From the NCBI GenBank assembly GCA_016235045.1, contig JACRME010000004.1, forward strand, positions 248,001 through 312,000: DNA of 64,000 nt. Reading direction: 5' to 3'. Each line of letters begins with the position of its first letter. Positions within the stretch are counted from its first letter, which is position 1. Below are positions 50,922 to 59,545 of this stretch, in pieces. This stretch comes from Nitrosomonadales bacterium (GTDB taxonomy: Bacteria > Pseudomonadota > Gammaproteobacteria > Burkholderiales > Gallionellaceae). Both the position numbers and the translations under genes were made by a program. The notes below the pieces were generated by a model, which was given only the letters and a program-made list of their open reading frames with translations, was not told the DNA's origin and did no database searches.

Positions 50922-51578
50922 CTAAGTGACAATCAGCCCTTTTTCGATTGCATAGGCAGTGAGCATCGATGCGTTGTGCAAATCGAGTTTCTTCATCAGG
51001 TTGGAGCGGTGTTTTTCCACCGTCTTGATACTCAGGCAGAAGTAATCGGCTATGAACTTGTTCGGGTGTCCTTCGGCCACCAGCTTCAGCACCTCGCGCT
51101 CGCGGTGGGTCAGCGTATCCCAGGGGCTGGTGGGCGTGTTCGCCTTGTCCGTGCCCAGATAGCCGCTGATCACTTTCGACGAGATGTCTGGACTCAGGTA
51201 AGTCTTGCCGTTCAGCACGCTGCGGATCGCAATGCGCAGTTCGTCGTGCGACGCGTCTTTCAGGATGTAACCGTCCGCTCCCGCGCGCAGGCTTTCGTGG
51301 ATGTACTCGTCGGTCTTGTGCACGGTCAGCACCAGCACGCGTATCGCGGGAAAGCGCCGCTTGATGTCCACGATGGCCTCGATGCCGTTCATGCCCGGCA
51401 TCGACAGGTCGGTCAGCACGAGGTGCGGTGACAGCGCGGCTATCATCTGGATCGCGTCGCGGCCATTTTCGGCCTCCCCGACAATTTCGATATCCGGATC
51501 CTGGGCCAATAGCGCCCGGAGACCGGCGCGCAGCAGGGTGTGGTCTTCTACGATCACCAAGCGCTTTCTTTCAATCAT
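50922..51578 (-). CDS. NarL-family response regulator
   Basis: A 218-residue LuxR-type regulator. The receiver has VEDHTLLRAGL and phospho-acceptor D57 in LVLTDLSMPG; the switch lysine is in GYILKDAS. The C-terminal HTH (about 150-210) is LTHREREVLKLVAEGHPNKF with SIKTVEKHRSNLMKKL. It is convergent with the degenerate sensor kinase and lies directly beside the second pseudopilus cluster, which it may control. Confidence 0.92.
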   Translation of the reverse strand: MIERKRLVIVEDHTLLRAGLRALLAQDPDIEIVGEAENGRDAIQMIAALSPHLVLTDLSMPGMNGIEAIVDIKRRFPAIRVLVLTVHKTDEYIHESLRAGADGYILKDASHDELRIAIRSVLNGKTYLSPDISSKVISGYLGTDKANTPTSPWDTLTHREREVLKLVAEGHPNKFIADYFCLSIKTVEKHRSNLMKKLDLHNASMLTAYAIEKGLIVT

Positions 51579-51615
51579 GTTGGCCTCCCGCTTTCATTGT
51601 GCTTCATTTTATACC

Positions 51616-52140
51616 TCAGTTTCCCGGCGATGGACTGGCCGGACGCTGGCCCGGAACATGCATGAACACCCAGTCCGCGTATTTCGTCTTGCCCTCGAAA
51701 TTCCGGTCGGCGAGGCTGAAATTGCTTTTCTTCATCGGCTCGTCTTCAGACAGGCTGTGCACCCCGTATATCTCCCCGTCCGGCCCCCTGACCAACCCCC
51801 ACTTTTCGCCGCCGCCGACGGGATCCGCGAATATCTTGCGCAAATAACGTTGCGTCGACTGGTAGCGCGGATCCTTGAGCAAGTCTTCCAGGCGCAACGG
51901 ATAACGCCGTTCGCGGCCGGGCGTATGCTCGTAATAGCCGTTGAGCGCCTGGCGGAACTGGTTGCCGATAAACAGCAATTCGCGTTCCTTCTCGCGCTTC
52001 TGCGCAGTGTGCCAAACCTCGCTGGTCGTCACCAGCCCCACCCCCATGATAGTGACAATCAGCAACAGGCCTATATAGGTAAAACCGCCTACACGGCATG
52101 CCTGCTTTCTGCTTCCGCTTTTGTTCCAGGCAATCCGCAT
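51616..52140 (-). CDS. Pseudopilin-like protein of the second cluster
   Basis: A 174-residue protein. The N-terminus CRVGG^FTYIGLLLIVTIMGV is a prepilin-like site, but position 5 is Gly instead of Glu. The coiled segment HTAQKREKERELLFIGNQFR and the YPLRLEDLLKDPR block resemble GspG-like minor pilins. The start at 52140 overlaps the previous gene's stop. It is the last gene of the cluster. Lack of Glu5 suggests a tip (GspK-like) position. Confidence 0.72.
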   Translation of the reverse strand: MRIAWNKSGSRKQACRVGGFTYIGLLLIVTIMGVGLVTTSEVWHTAQKREKERELLFIGNQFRQALNGYYEHTPGRERRYPLRLEDLLKDPRYQSTQRYLRKIFADPVGGGEKWGLVRGPDGEIYGVHSLSEDEPMKKSNFSLADRNFEGKTKYADWVFMHVPGQRPASPSPGN

Positions 52141-52520
52141 CACCAATCCCCGTATTTCGAGCCGTCGCGCGCAATTCCGGGCGCCCCGCTCCGGATGTCG
52201 AAGACGCCGCCCTTTTCCGGAGTATCGGGCGGCACCACAAGCCACGCCGTGCTGTTGCCGGTAAAAGGGTCGGCCGGCAGGCTGCGCAAATATTTCTTCC
52301 TGACCAGGTCTTCCAGGCTGTCGGGATAGCGGTTGTTGTCGCCGTAATATTTGTCCAGCGCCGTCCGCGTCAGCGCTAGATTCTGGTGCAGCACCGCCTC
52401 TTTGGAATTCTCCACGCTGTGAAAATACCGCGGCACCGCAATCGTCAGCAGCGTTGCGATGATCGCCATGACCACCAGCAACTCGACCAGGGTGAAGCCT
52501 TCTTTTGCATGCCTGCTCAT
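52140..52520 (-). CDS. GspG-like pseudopilin of the second cluster
   Basis: A 126-residue pseudopilin with site AKEG^FTLVELLVVMAIIATLL and intact Glu5. The C-terminal half has the short GspG layout (YYGDNNRYPDSLEDLVRKKY), ending in SKYGDW. It overlaps the next gene by 1 bp. Confidence 0.85.
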   Translation of the reverse strand: MSRHAKEGFTLVELLVVMAIIATLLTIAVPRYFHSVENSKEAVLHQNLALTRTALDKYYGDNNRYPDSLEDLVRKKYLRSLPADPFTGNSTAWLVVPPDTPEKGGVFDIRSGAPGIARDGSKYGDW

Positions 52521-52533
52521 CTGTGCCTGCTCC

Positions 52534-53016
52534 TCACCAGTTCCGGTAGGGAACGCCGTTCATGCCGACGCCGAAGGATTGGGAGTACACGTCGAAAACA
52601 TCCTCCCCTTCTTCCGGTTCCTCGGCGCCGCTTGCGTAACTGCGTTTGCCCCATGTTTCCTCATCCTGCATGTCCGCATCGGCGGCCATCGGATCGCGCG
52701 GGATGCGCCGCAGGAAATATATCCTGTCCTTGCCGTCCGGGCTGGCGGCATCCGGCACGCCTTCCACCAGCGCCTTCAGCGACGGCGGATAGCCCGACCT
52801 GATCAGCGAGTGCATGACGCGTCCCTCGTCCACCGCGCGTTTGTAGGCATCCAGGCCGTCGCGAATCTCGCGCAGGGCCAGGCGCAGTTCCTGTTCCTTG
52901 CTGCGCTGCACCGCAAGCTCCGTCATCGGCAACACCACCGTCGCCAGCATGCCGACGATGGCCACCGTGATGACCAGCTCGATCAGCGTGAAACCTTTTG
53001 CGGCGGACATCGTCAT
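52534..53016 (-). CDS. Pseudopilin of the second cluster
   Basis: A 160-residue pseudopilin with site AAKG^FTLIELVITVAIVGML and Glu5. A coiled stretch (ELAVQRSKEQELRLALREIR) is followed by a domain with YPPSLKALVEG and FLRRIPRDPM. It overlaps the secretin gene end by 4 bp. It is one of three pseudopilins downstream of the secretin. Confidence 0.85.
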   Translation of the reverse strand: MTMSAAKGFTLIELVITVAIVGMLATVVLPMTELAVQRSKEQELRLALREIRDGLDAYKRAVDEGRVMHSLIRSGYPPSLKALVEGVPDAASPDGKDRIYFLRRIPRDPMAADADMQDEETWGKRSYASGAEEPEEGEDVFDVYSQSFGVGMNGVPYRNW

Positions 53017-55298
53017 GGCGCGACCGCAATGAAATGCGGGGCGGGCGCCTTAAACGCCAGCGCCTCCCCGCCCGTGCCGGACAAGGCCACGCGGCTGACC
53101 GTAACCGGTGACCGTGCGGTGGCGGCAGTCACTTCGAACGTCAGCGTGACCACGCTGCCCTCGCCGTCGGCGGCCGAACCCTTCATGTCCACCAGAATCT
53201 GGCCGCCCGCCTGGTCTATCGTTTTGGTGAAATTCGGCGGTAAATTGTCCTGCTGCATGAAGTCGCCCGCGGCGGCATCGGTCGCCTTCAGCACGGCCGG
53301 ATCGAACCCCACCAGGAAGCCGAGGCCGCTCACGCCCTGCGCAGCCTGCGTGCTGAGCGTCAGGCTGATCTTGTCGCCGACCCTGGCCTGTTTCGGCCCC
53401 TGCCATGAAAACACCTGCGGTTGCGCCGCGGCTTCCGGCCGGGCCTGGGCAACCTCCTGCCGGGCGCGCGCAGACGCGCTGCCGCCGCCGTTGACGGCGA
53501 CCACGCCGAGCTGATTCATCACCAGCGGCTTGTTGCGCAAGCTGGTTTCGGTGCCGGACCAGTACTCCACTTCGCGCGCATCCGGAAGCCGGTTGTTGCC
53601 GACGATGTGCGGCGTGATGGAAAGCACGATTTCCGTCTTGCTGCCGTTATCCTTGTTGCTGGCAAACAGGTGCCCGAGCAGCGGCAACTGCCCCAGCCCC
53701 GGCACCTTGCTGGCGGTGTTGCGGTCTTCGTCGTTGATCAGGCCGGCCAGTATCTGCGTTTCGCCATCGCGCAGGCGCAGCACGGTCGAGGCATTGCGGG
53801 TGCCGACCTGGTACGACAGCGTGCCGGACACCTTGTTTTCCACCTCCTTGATGATGGAACTGACTTCCAGGTTGATCTTGATGGCCACCTCGTTGTCGAG
53901 ATAGACCTCGGGCTCGACTTCCAGCTTGAGGCCGACGTCCAGATACTGCACGCTGCCGGTGATCACCGGGCTGCCGGTCGTCACCGGCGTCACCGCATTG
54001 GTGATGACCGGCACGCGGTCGCCGATCATGATCTTGGCCTTCTCGCGATTGCGCGCGCGGATGCGCGGGCTGGCCAGCAGATTGGTATCGCCGTCCTGCA
54101 GCAGCAGGTTGAGCGTGACCGCCGTTGCCGGGCTGGTCAGGATATTGTTGCTGTTGATGTGCTTCAGCGCTTCGAGGGTCGGCCCCGAGTCGGCGGTGGC
54201 GCCCTGTGCCGAAAGGGTCAACTGGCTGGGAAACTTGATGCCGATCTCGGACAGGCGCGAACTGCTGATCTCGATCACTTCCACTTCCAGCATCACTTCC
54301 GGATCGGCGATATCCTGGTCCGCCACCATTTTCTCGGCCAGGCGGATCGCTTCCGGCGTGTCCCGCATCACCAGCGAATTGGTCTTCTCGTGCACGAACA
54401 CGTCCCTGGTCTTGAGCAGCGTCTTGATCATGGTCAGCATCTGCTTGGGGTCGGCGTTGGTGAGATGGAAGCTCCTGATCTTGAGGTCCTGGTAGTCCTT
54501 GATCTTGGCCGGCGTATTCGGGTAGATGAACACGGTGTTGTCGCTGACGATCTTTTTCTCCAGTTGGCTCTGCAGCAGGATCAGGTCGATCGCATCCTCC
54601 ACCGAAACGTCCTTGACGAAAATCGAGGTCTTGATATCCGGCCTGACATCCTTGTCCAGCAACACGTTGATGCCGCTGGTGCGCGACAACGCCTCGAACA
54701 CCATCTTCACGTTGGCATCGCGGAACTGCAGCGTGACGGGTTTCTTGAACTTCGCCTTGAGCGACGGCCCCTCCAGCATCCCCTTGGCCGCCAGCTCGTC
54801 GATCTGGCGCTGCAACTGGAGCGCCTGCCCGTGTTTCGGGTTTTCCAGGAACAACGGCACCAGCGCTGCGCGCGCCGCCTCGGTATCTCCCTTTTTGAGC
54901 AGGTTGCGCGCTTCATCCATCATCGCGTTGTAGCGCCGGTCCGCCGCCAGCGCTTCCAACCCCATCCCGGCCCGGCCGTTGCCCGGATCGATCTTGAGGA
55001 TGCGTTCGTAGATCGCCTGCGCCGCCTCCAGGCGCCCGGCGGAACGCTCGCCATTGGCGGCCGCGAGCAATCGGGTGGTCAGTTGCTCGCGGTTGCGCAG
55101 CCAGTCCTTGCGGTAGGTCGCATTGTCCGGCTCGGCCTTGCTCGCCTGTTCCAGTTTCACCAGGGCTTCTTCCGCACGGCCCTCTTCCAGCAGCGACATG
55201 CCGTCGCGGTGCAGCTTGTTCCCGGCGCAAGCCGCCAGGGTGATGGCGACCAGCACCGGCAGCGCATTGCGTCCGAATTCGATCCATAGTCCACGCAT
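53013..55298 (-). CDS. Lipoprotein secretin with TPR and C-terminal cohesin-like domain
   Basis: A 761-residue outer membrane secretin. AAAGGGG precedes ATG 55298. The lipobox is ITLAACAGN, near residue 24. Residues 25-165 are TPR-like helices (GRLEAAQAIYERILKIDPGN). N0/N1 domains follow (VTLQFRDANVKMVFEALSRT) and then the secretin core (about 330-590, ending LPLLGHLFASNKDNGSKTEI). After a linker, residues about 640-745 resemble a cohesin domain (ARVGDKISLTLSTQAAQGVS, GFLVGFDPAVLKATDA). Such a domain could bind substrates or surface partners outside the cell. Confidence 0.88.
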   Translation of the reverse strand: MRGLWIEFGRNALPVLVAITLAACAGNKLHRDGMSLLEEGRAEEALVKLEQASKAEPDNATYRKDWLRNREQLTTRLLAAANGERSAGRLEAAQAIYERILKIDPGNGRAGMGLEALAADRRYNAMMDEARNLLKKGDTEAARAALVPLFLENPKHGQALQLQRQIDELAAKGMLEGPSLKAKFKKPVTLQFRDANVKMVFEALSRTSGINVLLDKDVRPDIKTSIFVKDVSVEDAIDLILLQSQLEKKIVSDNTVFIYPNTPAKIKDYQDLKIRSFHLTNADPKQMLTMIKTLLKTRDVFVHEKTNSLVMRDTPEAIRLAEKMVADQDIADPEVMLEVEVIEISSSRLSEIGIKFPSQLTLSAQGATADSGPTLEALKHINSNNILTSPATAVTLNLLLQDGDTNLLASPRIRARNREKAKIMIGDRVPVITNAVTPVTTGSPVITGSVQYLDVGLKLEVEPEVYLDNEVAIKINLEVSSIIKEVENKVSGTLSYQVGTRNASTVLRLRDGETQILAGLINDEDRNTASKVPGLGQLPLLGHLFASNKDNGSKTEIVLSITPHIVGNNRLPDAREVEYWSGTETSLRNKPLVMNQLGVVAVNGGGSASARARQEVAQARPEAAAQPQVFSWQGPKQARVGDKISLTLSTQAAQGVSGLGFLVGFDPAVLKATDAAAGDFMQQDNLPPNFTKTIDQAGGQILVDMKGSAADGEGSVVTLTFEVTAATARSPVTVSRVALSGTGGEALAFKAPAPHFIAVAP

Positions 55299-55342
55299 GA
55301 TCTGTGCCCCTTTATTATTTTGGAAAAAAGGTGTCCCGTTTT

Positions 55343-55855
55343 TCATAATGCCCCGCCGCCGTTGCTCAGCGTTTGCCGGGTGTTCAGCGGCAGGTAAGTC
55401 ATTTCCACCGTGCCGGGCGTGACACGCTCGATGCGGTAGGTATTCTCGATGACCTCCCCTTCGGCAACCGTGTACATCCGCTCGCCCTTGAGCAGGATGG
55501 CCAGCAATGTCGGCGCATCCGCATACAGGCCGAGATAGGTGAACGGTAGCGGCGGCGCCGTCGGCACCGACGGCGGTGCGGGCGGCGGCGCGGGCCGCGG
55601 CGGCTGCACATACCATGAGGTGACGCCGAACGCGTTGCCTATCCCCGCCTTCGGTTGCGGCCGGTTCAGGCGCTCCAGCTCGACCTGTCCCGTTTCCGGC
55701 TGCTGACCGAGACGCGCCGGTTCGCGCTCGGCCCGCGCGGCAACGCGCGTCGGCTCTGCCGCACCCTCTTCCCCCGGCGTTGCCGCCATGACGATGGCCG
55801 TCGCCACCGCGCCGAGCGCCACCCACCAGCCCAGCTTGCGCGGCAGCCGTCTCAT
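55343..55855 (-). CDS. PilP/GspC-like periplasmic linker protein
   Basis: A 170-residue protein. Residues 9-25 are a membrane anchor or signal (WWVALGAVATAIVMAA). A Pro-rich linker leads to an HR-type beta domain at about 105-160 (FTYLGLYADAPTLLAILLKG, YTVAEGEVIENTYRIERV) like that of PilP, MshK and GspC, which binds secretin N domains. The start overlaps the PilO-like gene by 4 bp. Confidence 0.75.
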   Translation of the reverse strand: MRRLPRKLGWWVALGAVATAIVMAATPGEEGAAEPTRVAARAEREPARLGQQPETGQVELERLNRPQPKAGIGNAFGVTSWYVQPPRPAPPPAPPSVPTAPPLPFTYLGLYADAPTLLAILLKGERMYTVAEGEVIENTYRIERVTPGTVEMTYLPLNTRQTLSNGGGAL

Positions 55856-56487
55856 GGCGATTGCTCCATAAAAAGCGCCAGCCGGATGCGCGCCTCCACC
55901 GACGAGTCGGTGACGTTCTCGCGGGTGAACTGGACGTTTTCCAGCGCGACGATGGGTATCTCCACCGCCAGCGCCGCGAGGAAACGGCGTATCTGCCGGT
56001 ATTCGCCCTTCACCGGCAGCACCATCTGCAGACGCATCAGCCGCCCCGCCTTGTCCCGCGTCGCCTTGTATTCCCCCTCCTGCAGACCGAGTCCGTTCTT
56101 CCCGGCCAGTTCGACCAGCTTCTTCAGCCACTGCGGCGCAGAACGCTCTTCCGGAAAAATGCGGTAAAACTCTTCGAGCTGTCCGGCCGGCGTGGCGCGG
56201 CTGCCGTCAAAGGATTTGCTGGCATGCTGTATCTGTTCGCGCAGCGAAAGCGTGCTGCGGCGTGCTTCTTCCAGGCGCTGTTGCGCCGGGGCGATCGCCG
56301 AAAAATAGAACGGCGGAAGCACGCACAGCATGCCGATGGCCAGCACGCCGGGCTTGCCCAGCATGCGCAACCCGCGCCGCAACATCCAGCGCAATTGAAC
56401 TCCCAGCGGCACGGCCGACGACAGGTCCAGCCATTGCGCAACCCGGCCCGACGCAACGCCCGCCCACTTGTGCGCAAGGCTTCTCAT
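55852..56487 (-). CDS. PilO-like assembly protein
   Basis: A 211-residue bitopic protein with one helix near 47-64 (VLAIGMLCVLPPFYFSAI), a coiled coil (QRLEEARRSTLSLREQIQ) and a periplasmic ferredoxin-like fold (LVLPVKGEYRQIRRFLAALA). In pilus systems PilO pairs with PilN on the inner membrane. Start and stop overlap both neighbours by 4 bp. Confidence 0.78.
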   Translation of the reverse strand: MRSLAHKWAGVASGRVAQWLDLSSAVPLGVQLRWMLRRGLRMLGKPGVLAIGMLCVLPPFYFSAIAPAQQRLEEARRSTLSLREQIQHASKSFDGSRATPAGQLEEFYRIFPEERSAPQWLKKLVELAGKNGLGLQEGEYKATRDKAGRLMRLQMVLPVKGEYRQIRRFLAALAVEIPIVALENVQFTRENVTDSSVEARIRLALFMEQSP

Positions 56488-57017
56488 GGCTGCCCCCGCC
56501 AGTCGGCAATCAGCGCAAAACGCACCGGCCGCTCGGGGTCCTGCAGTTGCACCTGGTGGCTTTGCAGGAATACCGAGCCGAACGCTTCCTGCTCTTCCAG
56601 CCGCGCGATGTAGTTCAGCATCACCAGCATGTCCCTGGCCTCGCCGCTGATCTTCACCTGCTGCTTTTCAATATCCGGCTCCAGCGCCAGCAGGGTGACC
56701 TTGCGGTCGCCGGCCGCTTCCACCGTCTGGAACAGTTGTTCCCACGGCAAGGTGAGCTGGCGCAACACCTCGTTGGCGCGTTTCACTTCCAGCGCCAGTC
56801 TTTCCGGCTCGTGAGCGCCGCGACCGTCGGCCGTCGGCCGCAAGCCGTGGCCGCGCCCGATCGATTGCAGTTTCTCCTCCCACGCGGCCGCCCTGTCGTT
56901 CAACTGCAGGTAGTACGCGACGCTCAGCAGCAGGGCCAGCAGCGCCAGCGCGAGCAACAGCGGCCCCGCCCAGTGGAACGGCCGGTATTGCTGGTAATCG
57001 AGCCAGAGCGCGGCCAT
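56484..57017 (-). CDS. PilN-like assembly protein
   Basis: A 177-residue protein. A short cytosolic N-terminus (ALWLDYQQYRPF) would fit the groove of the PilM-like partner. A helix follows at 18-40, then a coiled coil and a ferredoxin-like domain (VTLLALEPDIEKQQVKISGE). GGGAGG precedes ATG 57017, 4 bp after the PilM-like gene. Confidence 0.78.
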   Translation of the reverse strand: MAALWLDYQQYRPFHWAGPLLLALALLALLLSVAYYLQLNDRAAAWEEKLQSIGRGHGLRPTADGRGAHEPERLALEVKRANEVLRQLTLPWEQLFQTVEAAGDRKVTLLALEPDIEKQQVKISGEARDMLVMLNYIARLEEQEAFGSVFLQSHQVQLQDPERPVRFALIADWRGQP

Positions 57018-57021
57018 CGCA

Positions 57022-57867
57022 TCACCCTCCCAGCGCCACGGCAAACTGCCGCTCGTATTCCGGCAGGAAGTCCGGCCGGATCGCGGGTTGCAACGCGTGG
57101 ATTTTCCAGCCGGCACTCTGCGGCAATTCCGATTTCTCAAGTTCGGGCGCCCACAGGAAAATTTCGTCCGTCGTCACCTCGCGCTCGGCCAGGTACGCTT
57201 CCCGCTCCAGCGTGAGCGCCAACCTGTCGCGCCAGTCGCTGCCCGCGCGCAGCGTGCGCACGCTGCCCAGCCTGCCTTGCTGCAGCAGGGCGAGGCACAG
57301 GCTGCCCCTCTCGAACAGCACGAACCACGCGCTGCGTCCCTGCAATGTGCCGCGGCAACTGTTGTAGGCCGCCATCAGGCTGGGCTGGATCGAGCGCAGT
57401 TTTATCCCGGCGTCCGCGAACGCGCCGCGCACGCCATGCATCAGCTTGCCGTCCACCGCGCTGGCCAACTGCGGCTCGCCCGCCCGGTCCGGACTCAGGC
57501 GCAACTCCCATGTCTCGGCGGCGGAACCGTACAACTCCCTGAAGAAGTGCCGCGCGACCGCGCGTTCTTCCTCTTCGCCGCCCAGCGCGCCGCTCCACGG
57601 CACCAGGGCATAGCGCATGAAATGATTGGACAGGATCACGGTCGCAAAAGCCGTGCCGTTCGCCAGCCCCGGCAATTCCGCCGCCAGCATCTTGACTGCG
57701 CTGTCCCACTCGTTGTCGCCGCCGTCCGCAACGCCGCACGGGATCGCTTTTTTCTGCAGCACGCGGCGCGTCAGCCCGCGCCATGCGAGCGTGCGCCCGA
57801 TGCGCACCAGCAGCAGTTGCTGCGGCGCCAGCACCACCCGCAATTCCTCACGCAACGAAAGTGACAC
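57022..57867 (-). CDS. PilM/MshI-like actin-fold protein
   Basis: A 281-residue cytosolic protein with a GTG start and AGGAG 7 bp before it. It shows a degenerate actin-like layout (GRTLAWRGLTRRVL, MLAAELPGLANGTAFATVIL, WFVLFERGSLCLALL) as in MshI and the GspL cytosolic domain. The classic PilM nucleotide motif is absent. It should link the ATPase to the PilN-like protein. It overlaps the ATPase gene by 20 bp. Confidence 0.72.
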   Translation of the reverse strand: MSLSLREELRVVLAPQQLLLVRIGRTLAWRGLTRRVLQKKAIPCGVADGGDNEWDSAVKMLAAELPGLANGTAFATVILSNHFMRYALVPWSGALGGEEEERAVARHFFRELYGSAAETWELRLSPDRAGEPQLASAVDGKLMHGVRGAFADAGIKLRSIQPSLMAAYNSCRGTLQGRSAWFVLFERGSLCLALLQQGRLGSVRTLRAGSDWRDRLALTLEREAYLAEREVTTDEIFLWAPELEKSELPQSAGWKIHALQPAIRPDFLPEYERQFAVALGG

Positions 57868-59545
57868 GATTGATCTCCTGTAATGTCGTTTCGCCCCGGA
57901 ACACCATCTCCAGCGCGTCCTCGCGCAGGAAGCGGGTGCCGTTGCGCCGCGCGGCTTCGCGGATCAGGCGCACCGGTTGCCGCGCGACGATGAGTTCGCG
58001 GATCTCGTCGTTCAGGTAAAGAATCTCGGCGATGGCCTTGCGCCCCTTGAAACCGCTGCCGCGGCACTGGCCGCAGCCGCGCCCGGCGCGGAATGTCGCG
58101 CGTTCCGCCTCGGCGGGAGTGATCCCGGACTGCCGCAACAGCTCCGCATCCGGCTTGTCCTCCGCCGCGCAGTGCGTGCAGTTCACGCGCACCAGGCGCT
58201 GGGCCAGGATGCCGTTCATGGCGGAGACGAAACTGTAGGGATCGACGCCCATGTGCATGAAACGGCCGATGACGTCGAACACATTGTTGGCATGCACGGT
58301 GGTGAATACCAGGTGGCCGGTCAGCGCCGATTGCACGGCAATCTGCGCGGTCTCCGGATCGCGTATCTCCCCCACCATGATCTTGTCCGGGTCGTGCCGC
58401 AGGATGGAACGCAGGCCGCGCTCGAAAGTGAGCCCCTTCTTTTCGTTGACCGGTATTTGCAGCACGCCGGGCAACTGGTACTCGACCGGGTCTTCGATGG
58501 TGATGATCTTGTCCTGCCCCTGGTTGATCTCCGAGATCGCGGCGTACAGCGTCGTCGTCTTGCCGCTGCCGGTCGGGCCGGTGACCAGCACCATGCCGTA
58601 GGGTTCGCTGGAAAGGCGGCGCAGCGTGGCGATGGACGGCGCATCGAAGCCCAGACAGTCGAGGCGCAGCCCCTTGATCTGGTCGGACAATGTCTGCTTG
58701 TCGAGAATGCGCAGCACGGCGTCTTCGCCGAAAATGCTGGGCATGATGGACACGCGCAGGTCCACTTCGCGCCGGTTCATCGACACCTTGAAACGGCCGT
58801 CCTGCGGCACGCGCCGCTCGGCGATATCCAGGCCGGAGACGACCTTGATGCGCGAGACCACCTGCTCCGCCATCTCGATTCCCGCCACCGCGCCGACCAT
58901 GCTCAGCACGCCGTCGATGCGGTATTTGATATTGAGACCGGACGGGCCGGTTTCCAGGTGGATGTCGCTGGCCTCGGCCTTCAGCGCGTCGTACACCGTC
59001 GAATTGACCAGCTTGACGACGGGGCTGACATCCTCGCTGATGGTCTTGAACGACAGCTCTTCCACGCCCTCCTCCGGCGTGGCCGCCTTCCCCGCCACCG
59101 CCTGCAGGCTGTCCATGGCATGCAGCGATTCTTCGTAGTGCGCCAGATAGGCGGCGATATCCGCGCGATGCGCCAGGCCCCAGCCGAAATCCCCGGCAAT
59201 GCGCTGTTCCGCCCAGGTTTGCAGACCGGCATCGAACGGGTCGCTCATGATCATGTGCAGCTTGCCGCCGTCCCGCAACGCGATGCATTCCCGTTCCATC
59301 GCCTCGGCAAAATCCAGCGTGTCGAAGGCGGGCGTCATCCGGTTCAGCTCGTCCATGCCGAACGCCGCATAGCCGAGCATGTTGCCCAGGGCGTCGACGA
59401 ATTCCTTCGCCTCCAGGCCGGTCTGTTCTTGCAGCACTTCGGTCACGCTGCGCAGCGTCTGCGCGGCAATGGCGCGCGCTTCGCGCACTTGCTGCGTGGA
59501 CAATATCCGCCCGGTGCGAATGGGAGCCTCGGCGACCAGGTTCAT
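57848..59545 (-). CDS. GspE/MshE-like assembly ATPase
   Basis: A 565-residue ATPase. The N-terminal MshEN/GspE-type domain (residues 30-150) is followed by the ATPase core. Walker A is GPTGSGKT (323-330), then HDPDKIMVGEIRDPETAQ and the His box LVFTTVHANN. The zinc knuckle is CTHC...GCGQCRGSGF. The start at 59545 overlaps the platform gene by 4 bp. It powers assembly of the second pseudopilus. No retraction ATPase (PilT) is present. Confidence 0.93.
   Translation of the reverse strand: MNLVAEAPIRTGRILSTQQVREARAIAAQTLRSVTEVLQEQTGLEAKEFVDALGNMLGYAAFGMDELNRMTPAFDTLDFAEAMERECIALRDGGKLHMIMSDPFDAGLQTWAEQRIAGDFGWGLAHRADIAAYLAHYEESLHAMDSLQAVAGKAATPEEGVEELSFKTISEDVSPVVKLVNSTVYDALKAEASDIHLETGPSGLNIKYRIDGVLSMVGAVAGIEMAEQVVSRIKVVSGLDIAERRVPQDGRFKVSMNRREVDLRVSIMPSIFGEDAVLRILDKQTLSDQIKGLRLDCLGFDAPSIATLRRLSSEPYGMVLVTGPTGSGKTTTLYAAISEINQGQDKIITIEDPVEYQLPGVLQIPVNEKKGLTFERGLRSILRHDPDKIMVGEIRDPETAQIAVQSALTGHLVFTTVHANNVFDVIGRFMHMGVDPYSFVSAMNGILAQRLVRVNCTHCAAEDKPDAELLRQSGITPAEAERATFRAGRGCGQCRGSGFKGRKAIAEILYLNDEIRELIVARQPVRLIREAARRNGTRFLREDALEMVFRGETTLQEINRVTFVA

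Noticed and set aside
57771-59288. A 505-codon frame overlapping the second GspE gene
   Set aside because: Same strand but a different frame from the true ATPase frame, which has Walker motifs; this one has none.
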